Source: a bacterium
GTDB taxonomy: Bacteria; Armatimonadota; Fimbriimonadia; Fimbriimonadales; Fimbriimonadaceae
Reading direction: 5' to 3'
DNA: 64,000 nucleotides
Assembly: GCA_027483535.1 (NCBI GenBank)
Contig: JAIXUN010000002.1
Location: forward strand, 1,240,001-1,304,000
Shown here piece after piece: positions 7,816 through 17,000 of the stretch; the first letter of the stretch is position 1; every line of letters starts with the position of its first letter. Below the pieces are notes generated by a model that worked only from the letters and a program-made list of their open reading frames with translations, had not been told where the DNA came from and searched no databases. Made by a program: the position numbers and the translations under genes.

Positions 7816-8357
7816 GCCTTTCGGCGGTCGATTTTTTGGAGGATCAGTTCCAGGACGATTGCTCCCGCAATTCCCGCACATGCGCCCGCCAGTACGTCGG
7901 TCGGCCAGTGTACGCCTCGATAGACTCGGCTAAGGCCCACTCCGCCCGCTATGAGGTAGCCGAAAAGAAACTTCCAAGAGTGCTCTGGGTATAGCCGCCG
8001 AGCCAGAAGGTAAGTGGTGGTGGCACAGGCAAACGCGGTGGTGGTGTGACCGCTAGGAAAAGAACTGAGCTTGTGGGGTTCTTGTGCAACCACCCACTCC
8101 AGATTGCTCGGCCTTTGCCTTGGGAGAAGGGTCTTAAGGAGCTGAGCGAGAAGGGTGCCCGTTAGCACGGTGGTCGCCACGATCGGCCAGCCGAAGGGCT
8201 TAGTTTTCTTTGAGGCAAGAAGGAGAAGCCCAATTCCGGCTTGCACCTGTCCGAGACCCAAGTAGGTGAGGATCAGGAAGAAGGTGTCGGCGATCGGCGA
8301 ATGCCAACCCAGGTGAATCGACCTCACCCCAGCGAGGTCGAAGTTGGCCGGATCCAT
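7812..8357 (-). CDS. PAP2-family membrane phosphatase
   Basis: A 181-residue integral membrane protein with the three acid-phosphatase motifs of the PAP2 family: KTLLPRQRP (75-83), PSGH (101-104) and SRVYRGVHWPTD (143-154). These supply the phosphate-binding Lys/Arg and the two catalytic histidines. Hydrophobic segments lie between them. Such enzymes dephosphorylate lipid phosphates such as undecaprenyl pyrophosphate or phosphatidylglycerol phosphate. An undecaprenyl-pyrophosphatase (BacA-independent) role would fit a wall-building cell, but the substrate cannot be read from the sequence. The gene lies 18 bp after the unknown gene at 8376 on the same strand. Confidence 0.85.
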   Translation of the reverse strand: MDPANFDLAGVRSIHLGWHSPIADTFFLILTYLGLGQVQAGIGLLLLASKKTKPFGWPIVATTVLTGTLLAQLLKTLLPRQRPSNLEWVVAQEPHKLSSFPSGHTTTAFACATTTYLLARRLYPEHSWKFLFGYLIAGGVGLSRVYRGVHWPTDVLAGACAGIAGAIVLELILQKIDRRKA

Positions 8358-8375
8358 GCAGAAAGATTACCGCTC

Positions 8376-9122
8376 TTAGGCGAGCATCGCCGAGCCTGTC
8401 GCGATCTCTCCGATCGTGGGTTCGACCAGCTTGAGATCGTTCTTCGGTTCGTCTGCCTTTGCCTTCTTCTTGCGGTCTTGCTTGGGCCAAAGATAGGGAA
8501 GCGCCTGTGCGATCTCGCTCTCCTCGCCAAACATGCCCAGAACGACCTGGCGATACTGCACCGCTCGGTCGATCATTTGTCCGTGATGGCGCCGCCTAGA
8601 GGCTCGCAGGAACCTCTCTTGCTCGAAAGATTTGTCCCGAGCGGCGAAAGCTTGTCGAAGGACTTCCACACCGAGAGCAAACGCTTCGAGCGTGGTTCCG
8701 TCTGGCAGAACGAGTTGCTGAATCGAATTGACTTGCTTCCAAATCAAGAGCGTTCGATCGACCGGATCCATGAACTTGTCCTCATTGGACCGGACGTCCG
8801 GAAGCGCCGGAATACGCTTGGTGAAGTCTTGATCAGGATAGAGACCCCGGACAAGAAATGAGAAGCGCTGCATGGCTCGGCGCATGTTCTCTTTGTAGAG
8901 TGCGAGTTGAGCGGAAGCCTTGTCGCGAGTCTCGAGGGTTTGCTCGATCTGCTCGCTCATGTGGTCAAACTCGACCGCGCAGTTCAGGAAAGAATTGCGT
9001 CCGAAGTTCCCACGAAGGATGATCTCTCGCCCGCCTAAAGCTTCGTTCGATTGGGACCAGTGAGCAAGAATTTTATCGAAGATGTTCTTGGCATCACTGA
9101 TATCGAGAATCGTCTCCCTCAT
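8376..9122 (-). CDS. Hypothetical protein, soluble
   Basis: A 248-residue protein from ATG 9122; a TTG two codons earlier is the only longer option. It is mostly helical and highly charged with no signal peptide or membrane segment. Features seen: an N-terminal stretch with GGREIILRGNFGRNSF, a likely coiled coil at about 55-95 (EFDHMSEQIEQTLETRDKA), a basic patch ASRRRHHGQ, and a Lys-rich segment RKKKAKADE near the C-terminus. I do not recognise the family. It precedes the PAP2 gene by 18 bp and is probably co-transcribed with it. Confidence 0.6.
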   Translation of the reverse strand: MRETILDISDAKNIFDKILAHWSQSNEALGGREIILRGNFGRNSFLNCAVEFDHMSEQIEQTLETRDKASAQLALYKENMRRAMQRFSFLVRGLYPDQDFTKRIPALPDVRSNEDKFMDPVDRTLLIWKQVNSIQQLVLPDGTTLEAFALGVEVLRQAFAARDKSFEQERFLRASRRRHHGQMIDRAVQYRQVVLGMFGEESEIAQALPYLWPKQDRKKKAKADEPKNDLKLVEPTIGEIATGSAMLA

Positions 9123-9184
9123 GCGCAAATAAACTTACCAGGTACTTCCCCGGGAATGACTGTTGTTGTCAGGACCATTCCTCT

Positions 9185-9227
9185 GGTTTCGACCGCGATT
9201 CGGGGTTATTGAATGGCTGTCGAAACC
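9185..9227. repeat. Intergenic inverted repeat
   Basis: GGTTTCGAC (9185-9193) is repeated inverted as GTCGAAACC (9219-9227) with a 25-nt loop. It lies between proline dehydrogenase and the unknown gene, both on the minus strand. A smaller hairpin, TCCGAC/GTCGGA around 9242-9259, overlaps the end of the proline dehydrogenase gene. Neither has a clean T-run. They could be a weak terminator or an operator for the gene at 8376. Confidence 0.35.
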
Positions 9228-9249
9228 GATAAACAAAGTGGATCCGACT

Positions 9250-10206
9250 CTATTGTCGGAACATTGCTTTTGCGATAAACAGCGCGTTTGCAGGGCGTTC
9301 CGCTAAGCGGCGCGTGAAATAGGGGTACCAGCTATCGCCGAATGGAACGTAAACCCGCACGTTAAACCCGTCCTTTGTGAGACCCTGTTGGAGGTCCCGG
9401 CGGATCCCGTAAAGCATCTGAAACTCGAAGGACTGTTTATCAATCCCTTCGTCTTTGACGTACTTGACGAGCTCGTTGATGATGCCTTCGTCTTGTGTCG
9501 CAAGGGCAGGGTAGAAGCCTTTGGAAAGGAGTCTTTTCGCCTGGGCGACGTACTGTTCGTCCACCTTGGCCTTGTCGGTAAACGCCACCGTATCTGGCTC
9601 CAGATACGCGCCTTTGACAAGCCGGGTCCGGATCTGCTTTTCGATCATCAAATCCACGTCGTCATCGTTTCGCTTCAGGTAGCTCTGCAGAACGGTTCCC
9701 GTGTTTTTGAATTCCTGGTGGACGCGGGTCACGATGTCGATGGTTCGCTCGGTGTACTCCGAACTTTCCATATCGATTCGAACGAAGTTTTGAAGAGTCT
9801 GTGCTTCCCGTAGGACGTGCCGATAGTTGTTCTCGGCGAACTCTTGCCCTTGATCCAGTCCGCATTGAGTGAGCTTGATGGAGATGTTGAGCGGCTCGAT
9901 GCCCTGGGCACCGGCTTCGCGAAACGCCCGCACGTGCTTCTCCTTATCGATCTCTTTGAGCATCCGCTCGTAGGTTGCGATCGCGTGGAGAGCCTCTTGC
10001 TCCGATTTCGTGTTTTCGCCAAGGTAATCGAGCGAGATTCGAATGCCCTCATCAAGAAGATGAGAAGACGCCTCTACCGCGTGTTCAAGGTCATCCCCAG
10101 CGATAAATCGGCTGACAAGCGGCCGAAAAAGGAACGACTTCCGAACGATCGCCTCCACGGGGGGGAGAGCGGCGGTTTTTATGACTAGGGCGCGGGCAAG
10201 GGACAT
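9250..10206 (-). CDS. Proline dehydrogenase (monofunctional)
   Basis: A 318-residue FAD-dependent proline dehydrogenase, the single-domain type that oxidises L-proline to pyrroline-5-carboxylate and passes electrons to the respiratory quinone pool. Family landmarks on the TIM barrel: FVRIDMESSEYTERTID (141-157), RLVKGAYLEP (195-204), FEFQMLYGIRRDL (260-272) and the substrate-binding YFTRRLAERPAN (296-307). The partner pyrroline-5-carboxylate dehydrogenase is not in this window. Length and motifs match the Thermus and Bacillus enzymes. The ATG at 10206 has no strong ribosome site but gives the expected N-terminus. Confidence 0.93.
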   Translation of the reverse strand: MSLARALVIKTAALPPVEAIVRKSFLFRPLVSRFIAGDDLEHAVEASSHLLDEGIRISLDYLGENTKSEQEALHAIATYERMLKEIDKEKHVRAFREAGAQGIEPLNISIKLTQCGLDQGQEFAENNYRHVLREAQTLQNFVRIDMESSEYTERTIDIVTRVHQEFKNTGTVLQSYLKRNDDDVDLMIEKQIRTRLVKGAYLEPDTVAFTDKAKVDEQYVAQAKRLLSKGFYPALATQDEGIINELVKYVKDEGIDKQSFEFQMLYGIRRDLQQGLTKDGFNVRVYVPFGDSWYPYFTRRLAERPANALFIAKAMFRQ

Positions 10207-10235
10207 CGTTGTCTAGATTTTGGTGGATGTGGACA

Positions 10236-10260
10236 GAGAAAAGACAGGCTATCTTTTCTC
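10236..10260 (-). terminator. Hairpin between dus and proline dehydrogenase genes
   Basis: GAGAAAAGA (10236-10244) and TCTTTTCTC (10252-10260) form a perfect 9-bp stem with a 7-nt loop, 22 bp beyond the dus stop codon on the minus strand. The downstream arm is itself T-rich but no separate T-run follows, so termination may be inefficient. Confidence 0.4.
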
Positions 10261-10281
10261 GATCTACGACGAGAAAGGGCG

Positions 10282-11424
10282 TTACGGTTCGAGAGTCGCA
10301 TTTGCGATCTCTCGAACCTTCTGCAAGGTTGCCGAAATCTCAGCATAACTCGACGATTGGTAGAGTTCCGAACGAACCTGAGCCGCGCCTTCAAAGCCTT
10401 TCACGTACATAGGGACAATGCCGCGCAGGGCCCGAACGGCTCGCCCTTCAGAATCCAAGCGTTCGCTTTCCGAAAGGGGGCGTTTCATTCGCTTCTCGAA
10501 CTCTTCCTCCTCGAACTGGATGGCCGAAGAAACGTGTTCTAACGCAACGTCGATGCGTTCGGAAAGCGTGGGAGGCTGCGGGATGGGTTGCCCGCTCACC
10601 GCAGCGGTGATGGCCGCAAGCGCCCAAGGGTTGGCAATAGCGGCCCGACCGACCATAACGCCGTCGCATCCGGTTTCGCTGAGCATCCGAACTGCATCCT
10701 CCGGAGTCTTCACGTCTCCGTTACCGACCAGCGGGATAGAGAGCGCCTTTCGAAGTTCTCCGATGAGGCGCCAATCTGCCTCTCCCTCAAAACCCTGCTT
10801 CGCAAAGCGGGCATGAAGGGTGAGCATCTTGATCCCGACCTGTTCGAATCTTTTCGCAAGATCAGGGGCGGCGAAGAGGGAATAGTCCCACCCCGCCCGA
10901 ACCTTCACCGTCACCGGAATCTGAACGGCGTTGACCACCGCTCGGACAATTTCTTCGGCGCGATCTGGATCTTTGAGAAGGGCGGCGCCGCTGCCCGTTT
11001 TGCACACCTTAGGCACCCAGCAGCCCATGTTGATGTCGACAATATCGGCCCCCATTTCTTCCGCGAGTCGTGCGGTTTCGGCCATGATTGCCGGCTCGGC
11101 ACCAAAGATTTGAATCGATAGCGGACGCTCGCCCGGGTCGATTCTCATCTTCTTGAGTGTCTTTTCGGCACCGTAATGCACCGCCATCGCGCTGATGAAC
11201 TCGGTGACCAGCAGCCCAGGGTTGGCGATTCGCTTCGCGATCACGCGCATGGGGAGCGACGTGACATCTTCCATCGGTGCCAAAACCACGGGCGGATCGA
11301 TGGTGATCTCCCCAATTTTGAACCCCGGGAATGGAGCCGTATTTCCTGAGGAGGCGATATTGGGCTGGGTCGCGATAGCCAAGACGTACAGTTTACTTTC
11401 GAAAGCTTCCATGGCCCTCGGCAT
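10282..11424 (-). CDS. dusB: tRNA-dihydrouridine synthase, Dus family (DusB-like)
   Basis: A 380-residue flavoenzyme that reduces uridine to dihydrouridine in tRNA. The TIM-barrel motifs are present: VVLAPMEDVTSLPMR near the FMN site, LSIQIFG, the active-site region DINMGCWVPKVCKTGSG and IPLVGNGDV, then GCDGVMVGRAAIANPW. The catalytic cysteine is Cys135. The usual GCP of the active-site signature reads GCW here. The C-terminal helical RNA-binding part is present. About 35 residues precede the conserved barrel; ATG 11412 is an alternative start with GAGGG just before it. Assignment to DusB rather than DusA or DusC rests on overall pattern. Confidence 0.85.
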   Translation of the reverse strand: MPRAMEAFESKLYVLAIATQPNIASSGNTAPFPGFKIGEITIDPPVVLAPMEDVTSLPMRVIAKRIANPGLLVTEFISAMAVHYGAEKTLKKMRIDPGERPLSIQIFGAEPAIMAETARLAEEMGADIVDINMGCWVPKVCKTGSGAALLKDPDRAEEIVRAVVNAVQIPVTVKVRAGWDYSLFAAPDLAKRFEQVGIKMLTLHARFAKQGFEGEADWRLIGELRKALSIPLVGNGDVKTPEDAVRMLSETGCDGVMVGRAAIANPWALAAITAAVSGQPIPQPPTLSERIDVALEHVSSAIQFEEEEFEKRMKRPLSESERLDSEGRAVRALRGIVPMYVKGFEGAAQVRSELYQSSSYAEISATLQKVREIANATLEP

Positions 11425-11516
11425 CGAAACATGCCCATATAAGTACGACCGGCAATTTTACGGGGTTGATCCCACCCGATCCTCGTTAGAATACAAAGAG
11501 GTTGGGAAGTCTGAAA

Positions 11517-12329
11517 ATGAAAAATGTTGCGCTTGTAAGTTTTGCTTTGATGAGTGCGATCGGTTCGGCCGTACTGCCTGGAACGGCTTCGGACACCAAT
11601 AACGCGCTGTTCTCAACGGTTGGAAAGGTCGTGAATCTTTCCGACGATACTCTCTTTGCTTCAGGAGTCGCGATCGGCCCCGACCTGATCCTAACGGCGA
11701 AGCACGTCGGTGTTGGCAACTTCGAGCTACCAGGCGTGGGCGTGTTCTCCCCGATCACCGGCAGTCAACGATTCACCGCCAACGGTGATCTGCTTCTCTT
11801 TCGGATCAACGGAACGCTCCCAAACTGGAGCCCCGTGCTCGTGGATAACATCGTCGGCGAGACTGTAACCGTGGTTGGTTTTGGGTCGACGGGTGTGCTC
11901 CGAACAGATGGATCGGGCTACAACAATATAGGGAATGCCGGGGTTCGCCGCGCCGCGCCGACCACGGTGGACTTCACCGAAAATGTCGACCTTGGCGGGC
12001 TTGGATTCTCCCAGTCGTACCTCTCGCTCCTGAGGCGAGCGGGCGACGCCGCACTAGGGAGCGGCGATTCTGGCGGAGGCTGGTTTGTCGAAAGAAACGG
12101 TGTCCAGTATCTGGCAGGCATTAACTCATTCCGAGGGACCACCGGATCTGGCACGAACTTTACGTTCAGCTCCGATCTCGACAACGGCTTCTATAGCGGA
12201 GCGGTGAACCTGAATGCCTACCAAAACTTTCTCACCACCAACGGTGTTGCCGTTGTCCCTGAACCGGGAACCATGCTGGCGCTGACGGTTGGATTGCTCG
12301 CACTCCGGCGCCGACGCACGAACCGATAG
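11517..12329 (+). CDS. Secreted trypsin-like serine protease with PEP-CTERM tail
   Basis: A 270-residue protein. The ATG at 11517 gives a signal peptide (MKNVALVSFALMSAIGSAVL) with GGGAAG-like bases ahead; TTG 11502 would only lengthen the N-terminus. A chymotrypsin-fold domain carries the triad His63 (LTAKHVG), Asp91 (NGDLLLF) and Ser185 (GSGDSGGGWF). The last 24 residues begin VPEPGTM, continue as a hydrophobic helix and end in RRRRTNR, which is the PEP-CTERM sorting signal recognised by exosortase. So it is exported, cut and probably fixed to the surface or exopolysaccharide. Exosortase is not in this window. The gene is divergent from dusB. Confidence 0.85.
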   Translation: MKNVALVSFALMSAIGSAVLPGTASDTNNALFSTVGKVVNLSDDTLFASGVAIGPDLILTAKHVGVGNFELPGVGVFSPITGSQRFTANGDLLLFRINGTLPNWSPVLVDNIVGETVTVVGFGSTGVLRTDGSGYNNIGNAGVRRAAPTTVDFTENVDLGGLGFSQSYLSLLRRAGDAALGSGDSGGGWFVERNGVQYLAGINSFRGTTGSGTNFTFSSDLDNGFYSGAVNLNAYQNFLTTNGVAVVPEPGTMLALTVGLLALRRRRTNR

Positions 12330-12336
12330 AACTTCA

Positions 12337-12355
12337 TTCCGCAAAACCTGCGGAA
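12337..12355 (+). repeat. Small hairpin after the PEP-CTERM protease gene
   Basis: TTCCGCA (12337-12343) pairs with TGCGGAA (12349-12355) around AAACC, eight bases after the stop codon. There is no T-run, so it may protect the 3' end or act with a factor-dependent terminator. Confidence 0.4.
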
Positions 12356-12373
12356 CTGCAACGATGTATCGCT

Positions 12374-12409
12374 GGAACGGTGGAATCCACCGTTCCGGTC
12401 GCCTAAAAT
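12374..12409 (+). promoter_or_regulatory. Palindrome and possible -10 box before the Gfo/Idh gene
   Basis: An 11-bp perfect inverted repeat (12374-12384 and 12386-12396) built on GGAACGGTGGA has a single central base. TAAAAT at 12404-12409 is a fair -10 box, and a -35 position 17 bp upstream would fall inside the palindrome. This geometry fits a repressor operator over a promoter. A terminator is less likely because no T-run follows. Confidence 0.4.
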
Positions 12410-12451
12410 GAGTCCAACCGTTCCCATCCTGGGCACTAAAGGTTCGGAATC

Positions 12452-13606
12452 ATGGCAAAGAAGCAATACAACGTCGGACTCATCGGCTATCAGTTCATGG
12501 GCAAGGCCCATTCGAACGCCTACCGCCAAGTGAATCGGTTCTTCGATTTGCCCGCTGAAATCCACATGCACACGATTTGTGGTCGCAATGAGGCGAACGT
12601 CTCTAAGGCGGCGGCAAACTTCGGGTGGACCAACTACGCCACCGATTGGCGAGCGGTGGTTGAGAATCCAGAAATCGACATCATCGACGTTGCCACTCCC
12701 GGCAACACTCACGCGGAAATTGCTATCGCCGCCGCCAAGGCAGGGAAGGCGGTTTGGTGCGAGAAGCCGATCGGGAACACCCTTCAGGAGGCAAAGGACA
12801 TGCTGGATGCTGTTCAGGCCAACGGTGTGCACCACGCGGTTTTCCACAACTACCGAAAAGCCCCCGCGGTTTCCCTTGCCAAGAAGATGATCGAAGAAGG
12901 GCTTCTGGGCGAGATTCACCACTTCCGAGGCGTCTATCTCCAAGATTGGATCGCCGATCCCAACTTTCCGCTGGTGTGGCGGCTTCAAAAAGAGGTGGCC
13001 GGAAGCGGAACGCACGGCGATATCGCGGCGCACATCATCGACTCGGCTCGGTTCCTCTGCGGCGAGCTTTCTGAGGTGTGCGGATTGCTACACACGTTCG
13101 TGAAGCAAAGACCGATCGCAGGTGAGATCGACGACAAAATGGGTGCGACCGCTTCGGACAAGATGGGCGATGTTACCGTCGACGACGCTTCCATGTTCTT
13201 GGCTCGCTTCAAGAGCGGGGCACTGGGCGTGTTCGAGGCTTCCCGCTTTGCGGTGGGTCGGAAGAACAAGAACTCGTTCGAGATCAACGGTTCGCGTGGC
13301 TCGATCGTTTACAACCAAGAGCGGATGAACGAGCTGGAGTACTACTCCAATGATGATCCCAAGGACCTCAGCGGTTTCCGGGTTATCCAAGCTACCGAGG
13401 CATCGCACCCCTATGCGGGTAACTACTGGCCCGTGGCGCACATTATTGGTTATGAGCACACCTTTATCAACCTAGTGGCCGATGCTCTGGTGAGCTTGCA
13501 TGAAGGAAAGGCGGCATCTCCTAATTTCGTAGATGGCTACGAGAATCAGCGGATTCTAGACGCGGTAGAGCGTTCTAGCGAGACGAGAAGCTGGATTAGA
13601 CTCTAG
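12452..13606 (+). CDS. Gfo/Idh/MocA-family NAD(P)-dependent oxidoreductase
   Basis: A 384-residue dehydrogenase. The N-terminal Rossmann fold shows VGLIGYQFMGKAHSNAY, the DIIDVATPGNTHAEIA strand, and the diagnostic CEKPIGNTLQEA with its catalytic Lys (EKP). The C-terminal alpha/beta substrate domain holds GVYLQDW and GDIAAHIIDSARFLCG with the conserved histidine. Family members oxidise sugars, inositols or related polyols. The exact substrate is not readable. The gene stands alone between a palindromic candidate operator and a convergent hairpin, so it may be induced by its substrate. Length is normal for the family. Confidence 0.88.
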   Translation: MAKKQYNVGLIGYQFMGKAHSNAYRQVNRFFDLPAEIHMHTICGRNEANVSKAAANFGWTNYATDWRAVVENPEIDIIDVATPGNTHAEIAIAAAKAGKAVWCEKPIGNTLQEAKDMLDAVQANGVHHAVFHNYRKAPAVSLAKKMIEEGLLGEIHHFRGVYLQDWIADPNFPLVWRLQKEVAGSGTHGDIAAHIIDSARFLCGELSEVCGLLHTFVKQRPIAGEIDDKMGATASDKMGDVTVDDASMFLARFKSGALGVFEASRFAVGRKNKNSFEINGSRGSIVYNQERMNELEYYSNDDPKDLSGFRVIQATEASHPYAGNYWPVAHIIGYEHTFINLVADALVSLHEGKAASPNFVDGYENQRILDAVERSSETRSWIRL

Positions 13607-13624
13607 CCACTAAGAATCAAGTAG

Positions 13625-13651
13625 GGCGGTGTAGACGGGTTCTATACCGCC
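13625..13651. terminator. Convergent hairpin after the Gfo/Idh gene
   Basis: GGCGGTGTAGA (13625-13635) pairs with TCTATACCGCC (13641-13651), one G-T pair, loop CGGGT. It overlaps the stop codon of the minus-strand small gene. No T-run, but the location between convergent genes suggests a shared transcription end. Confidence 0.45.
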
Positions 13652-13839
13652 ATTCTCAACTCGCACTCGTCGGCCTCAGCCAGTGCGCGAGCAAGTTTGC
13701 TCAGAACCCTCTCCGAGAGTTGACTGTCTTCGTCCGGGCTCTTCAGGCACCGGAAGAACAACTCGGTGGCTTCCTCGTGAGACAACACGAGCGTGATTTT
13801 TTGTTGCGTTTCGGCCATACAGTCGATTGCAGGAACCAC
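13642..13839 (-). CDS. Small hypothetical acidic protein
   Basis: About 65 residues if started at the GTG at 13839. This start is chosen because GGAGGGAGGGG lies directly before it on the minus strand; the ATG at 13818 would give 58 residues and has no ribosome site. The body is helical and acidic (LVLSHEEATELFF, then LSKLARALAEADE). It resembles small cytosolic proteins of unknown role that Armatimonadota and Planctomycetota often carry. No function can be assigned. Confidence 0.5.
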   Translation of the reverse strand: MVPAIDCMAETQQKITLVLSHEEATELFFRCLKSPDEDSQLSERVLSKLARALAEADECELRMAV

Positions 13840-14000
13840 CGTTCCCCTCCCTCCAATCGCTTTTTTCCATGAAATTGCGAGGAAATCGCCCTGGTAATTG
13901 TTCAAGGTTGCATTAAGGTCCAGAAATTCAGGGGAATTGACTCCATTGAGCGTAACTTCGACCGTACAATAAACGTGTAAGAACTCAAGGAGGAAATGGA

Positions 14001-17000
14001 ATGACGGGCTTTAGACGAATCGCGCTCTCCGCTGCAATCGTTTTGCCGTGTCCTCTCCTCACCTCAGTAGCAGTCGGGCAGCAAACTCCTGCACCCGTTG
14101 CCGAGGAAAAGCCGCTGATCGTGCCGCTCAAGGACGATGCTTCCACTTCCAAAGAAGCGCAAGGCGAAAGCACAAAGATCAGTCTTGGCGGAACACCCGC
14201 TTTCGACATTATTCAAATTGGAACGTCTGGACCTGGGCAACCACTTAGGCGCGGAAACGTTATTCCAAAAAGCGAAAAGGTTTTCTTGAACGGATCGTTG
14301 CTGGAAGCAGGCAAAGATTACGCTATCGATTACGCGTCAGGCGTTGTCTATTTGCAAAGATCGGTTCGAACTTCTGACTCTCTTTCTGTCCAATACCGCT
14401 ACGACAACAAGCCGGTTGTCAGCACCGGTGCCGCGATCGGTGGAAACCGAGCGCTTCAATTCGGAGCCAAGCCCGGACAAGCCGGTCTCATCATGGGGCT
14501 TGGTGCTACGGAGCGAACGGCCGACGGAAAGGTCATGCGCTCAAACGTTGTTGGTGCGCAAAACAACTTCAGCGCAGGTGCATTCTCGCTTAAGGGTGCT
14601 TACTTCTCGGGATCGAGAGAACAAGCAAACGTCCAGTCTGGCTACACGCTCAACAAGCATGAGCAAATCGGAACCGCCGAATCTCAGGACGGTAGCTCTC
14701 AATTCTTGGTTCAGCAATTCCGAGCCAAGCTCGGTTCGGGAACGTTCACTGCGGATGTTCAAGACGTTAGCAAGAACTACGTCGGCTTCGATTCGGTGAA
14801 GGCTGCGGGCTTTTCCGATGCCGAAGCAGCAACGCTCCAACGCGAGCGTGGGCTGAAACGACAAGGTTTCGCATACGACGGGTTCAAGGTCGGGAAGGAT
14901 GCTGCTCTAGGTTTCGATCAGCGCACCGTTTCGGATGACAACGCCTCGCTGGTTTGGAACAAGTACACGCTGAAAGGAAAGACTTTCGCGTTCGAGGCAG
15001 GCTCTCAATCGGTAGGTCAAGGCTTCACGCGCTTCAACGATATTCGCGAGGGCGACCGGGCTCAACTGCAAAAAGAGCAGGGAATGTCCCGCAACACCTT
15101 CAATGGCTCGCTTGCTATGGCAGGTGGAACCATGAAGATCGGCTCCTTCGGGATCGATGAGATGGCCTCCGGAATGGGGATCGAGAAGCGGGAGATTTCC
15201 TTCGAGACGAAGAAATTTGGTTTCTCCTTCGGCGAGCAGACTGTCGACAAAGGCTTTACGCGGTTTGGCTCTCTTCCCAACAACGAGCGGGCGATCTACG
15301 GGCTGGAAGCTGGATTGAATCGTCAATGGATGGCGTTCAATGTCAACGGTATCGGTAAAGACGGCACGGCGAACTTCACTAGGAGCAATGTTTCGAACAA
15401 TGAGAAGAACCTCAATGCCGAGACAGTCACTATTTCTAATAAGAGCTGGAGCCTGAACCACATTAGCCATCGAGTGGACCAAGGCTTCGGACGGCTCGGT
15501 TCACTGCAGGCTCAAGAGCGAACGAACAGCATCAACCAGATCGCTCGGATGTACGGAGGACAGGCACGGCCGGAAGATCAGGGTCGTTACTTCCAAAGCG
15601 ACGGAATCGACCGGAATTACACCGGCTTGGAATTGAAGGGTAAGGCCGGAGCCAAGTACACCTTCGAGAGTCTCAACGTCACGGGCGCGAAGGATCGAAC
15701 GCTTTCCGAGCGAGTCGCATTTGAAACGAAGAACCTGCGCGCTTCGATGCGGCGCCTTGATGTCGGTAAGAATTTCGGCGAGATCACTCGCCTGATGACC
15801 TTTGAGCAAGCCGCGTTAGGAGCGGTTCCAGGTCTTCGACGACTTGATACTCAGTTTGCAGGCTCGCTTCGAAAAGGCGGCAACTTTGCGTTCAGTCAAG
15901 TGAAGTCGGAAATCGGGAAGACCTCCTTCGATCGCACAAACGTCAGCGTCAATCAGCAGAACCTGCAGATGGCGTACAGCGAGCGAAAGATTGAGAAGGG
16001 CTTCAACCTGATGGCGATGCTCGGCGACGCCGAGATGGGCCTTCTCAACACCCTCAATGGTTTCTCCCAAAAGGATGGCAAGCTGTTGTGGACTTCCAAG
16101 ACGGCGAAGCTGGACTGGAACATGTTCGAAAGCGCGAACGGATTCACGTTGGAAGATCGCCGACGGGAAACATTGTTCGTCGAGTGGCAAGTAGACCCAA
16201 CGTTCAACTTTGCGGTCGCTCGATTAGACGCGCATGATCTTAAGGGATCCGACAAGCTGCTCCAAGAAAGCGCCGATCGAATTTCCTTCAGTAAGAAGCT
16301 TGGAAAGACGACCGTTGCCTACGCCTCGGAAGGCAGGCAGATGTCTGGTCTGAACGCAACCGCGACGGATTCTCGAACCACGACGGTCGCAGTTGAGACG
16401 CAAGTAAGCAAGGCAACCTCGGTACGAACCGAGCAAACCAGCACGCAATTTGCAGACGGCACCTCGGAAAGACTGAGCGCGAACACCGTCAACTCCACGG
16501 TCACCAAGAACTTTGGTGTGTCGATAACCGATGTCAATATCGACCGCCACGGCGACGATCGCGACGAGGTGAAGCGCGACTACGGCTTCTGGTACGACTT
16601 CGGAAAGGGCGTTCGGCTGTCTTACGGCTTCGCTCGACAGATGTCGGGTCTGAATTCTGGACAAGCGACAACCGTTTGGACCTTCGGTCAGAACGCCCAG
16701 CGAGTCAATCCCAACCAAGTCAACTCCGTTCAGGGCGCGAACGTAAACGGCACCAATATCGGATTTGGCTCAGGAACGACGACTTGGGACAGCCAGCCAA
16801 ATCGGACCCAGGCTTTCACAAGTCTTCAGCTTTCGAACGCAAAGCCGTTTGGTATCGCTCCTTTGGGGCTGAAGAACACCATGGTCAATTTGGCCCTGGA
16901 TCAAGCGTCGGATAACTTCATGTGGCTCCGCGAGAATCAATTGATTCAAGTGAGCTCAATGGCAGGGAAGTACGCCCTTGGCTACGAGTATCGAGGCCAA

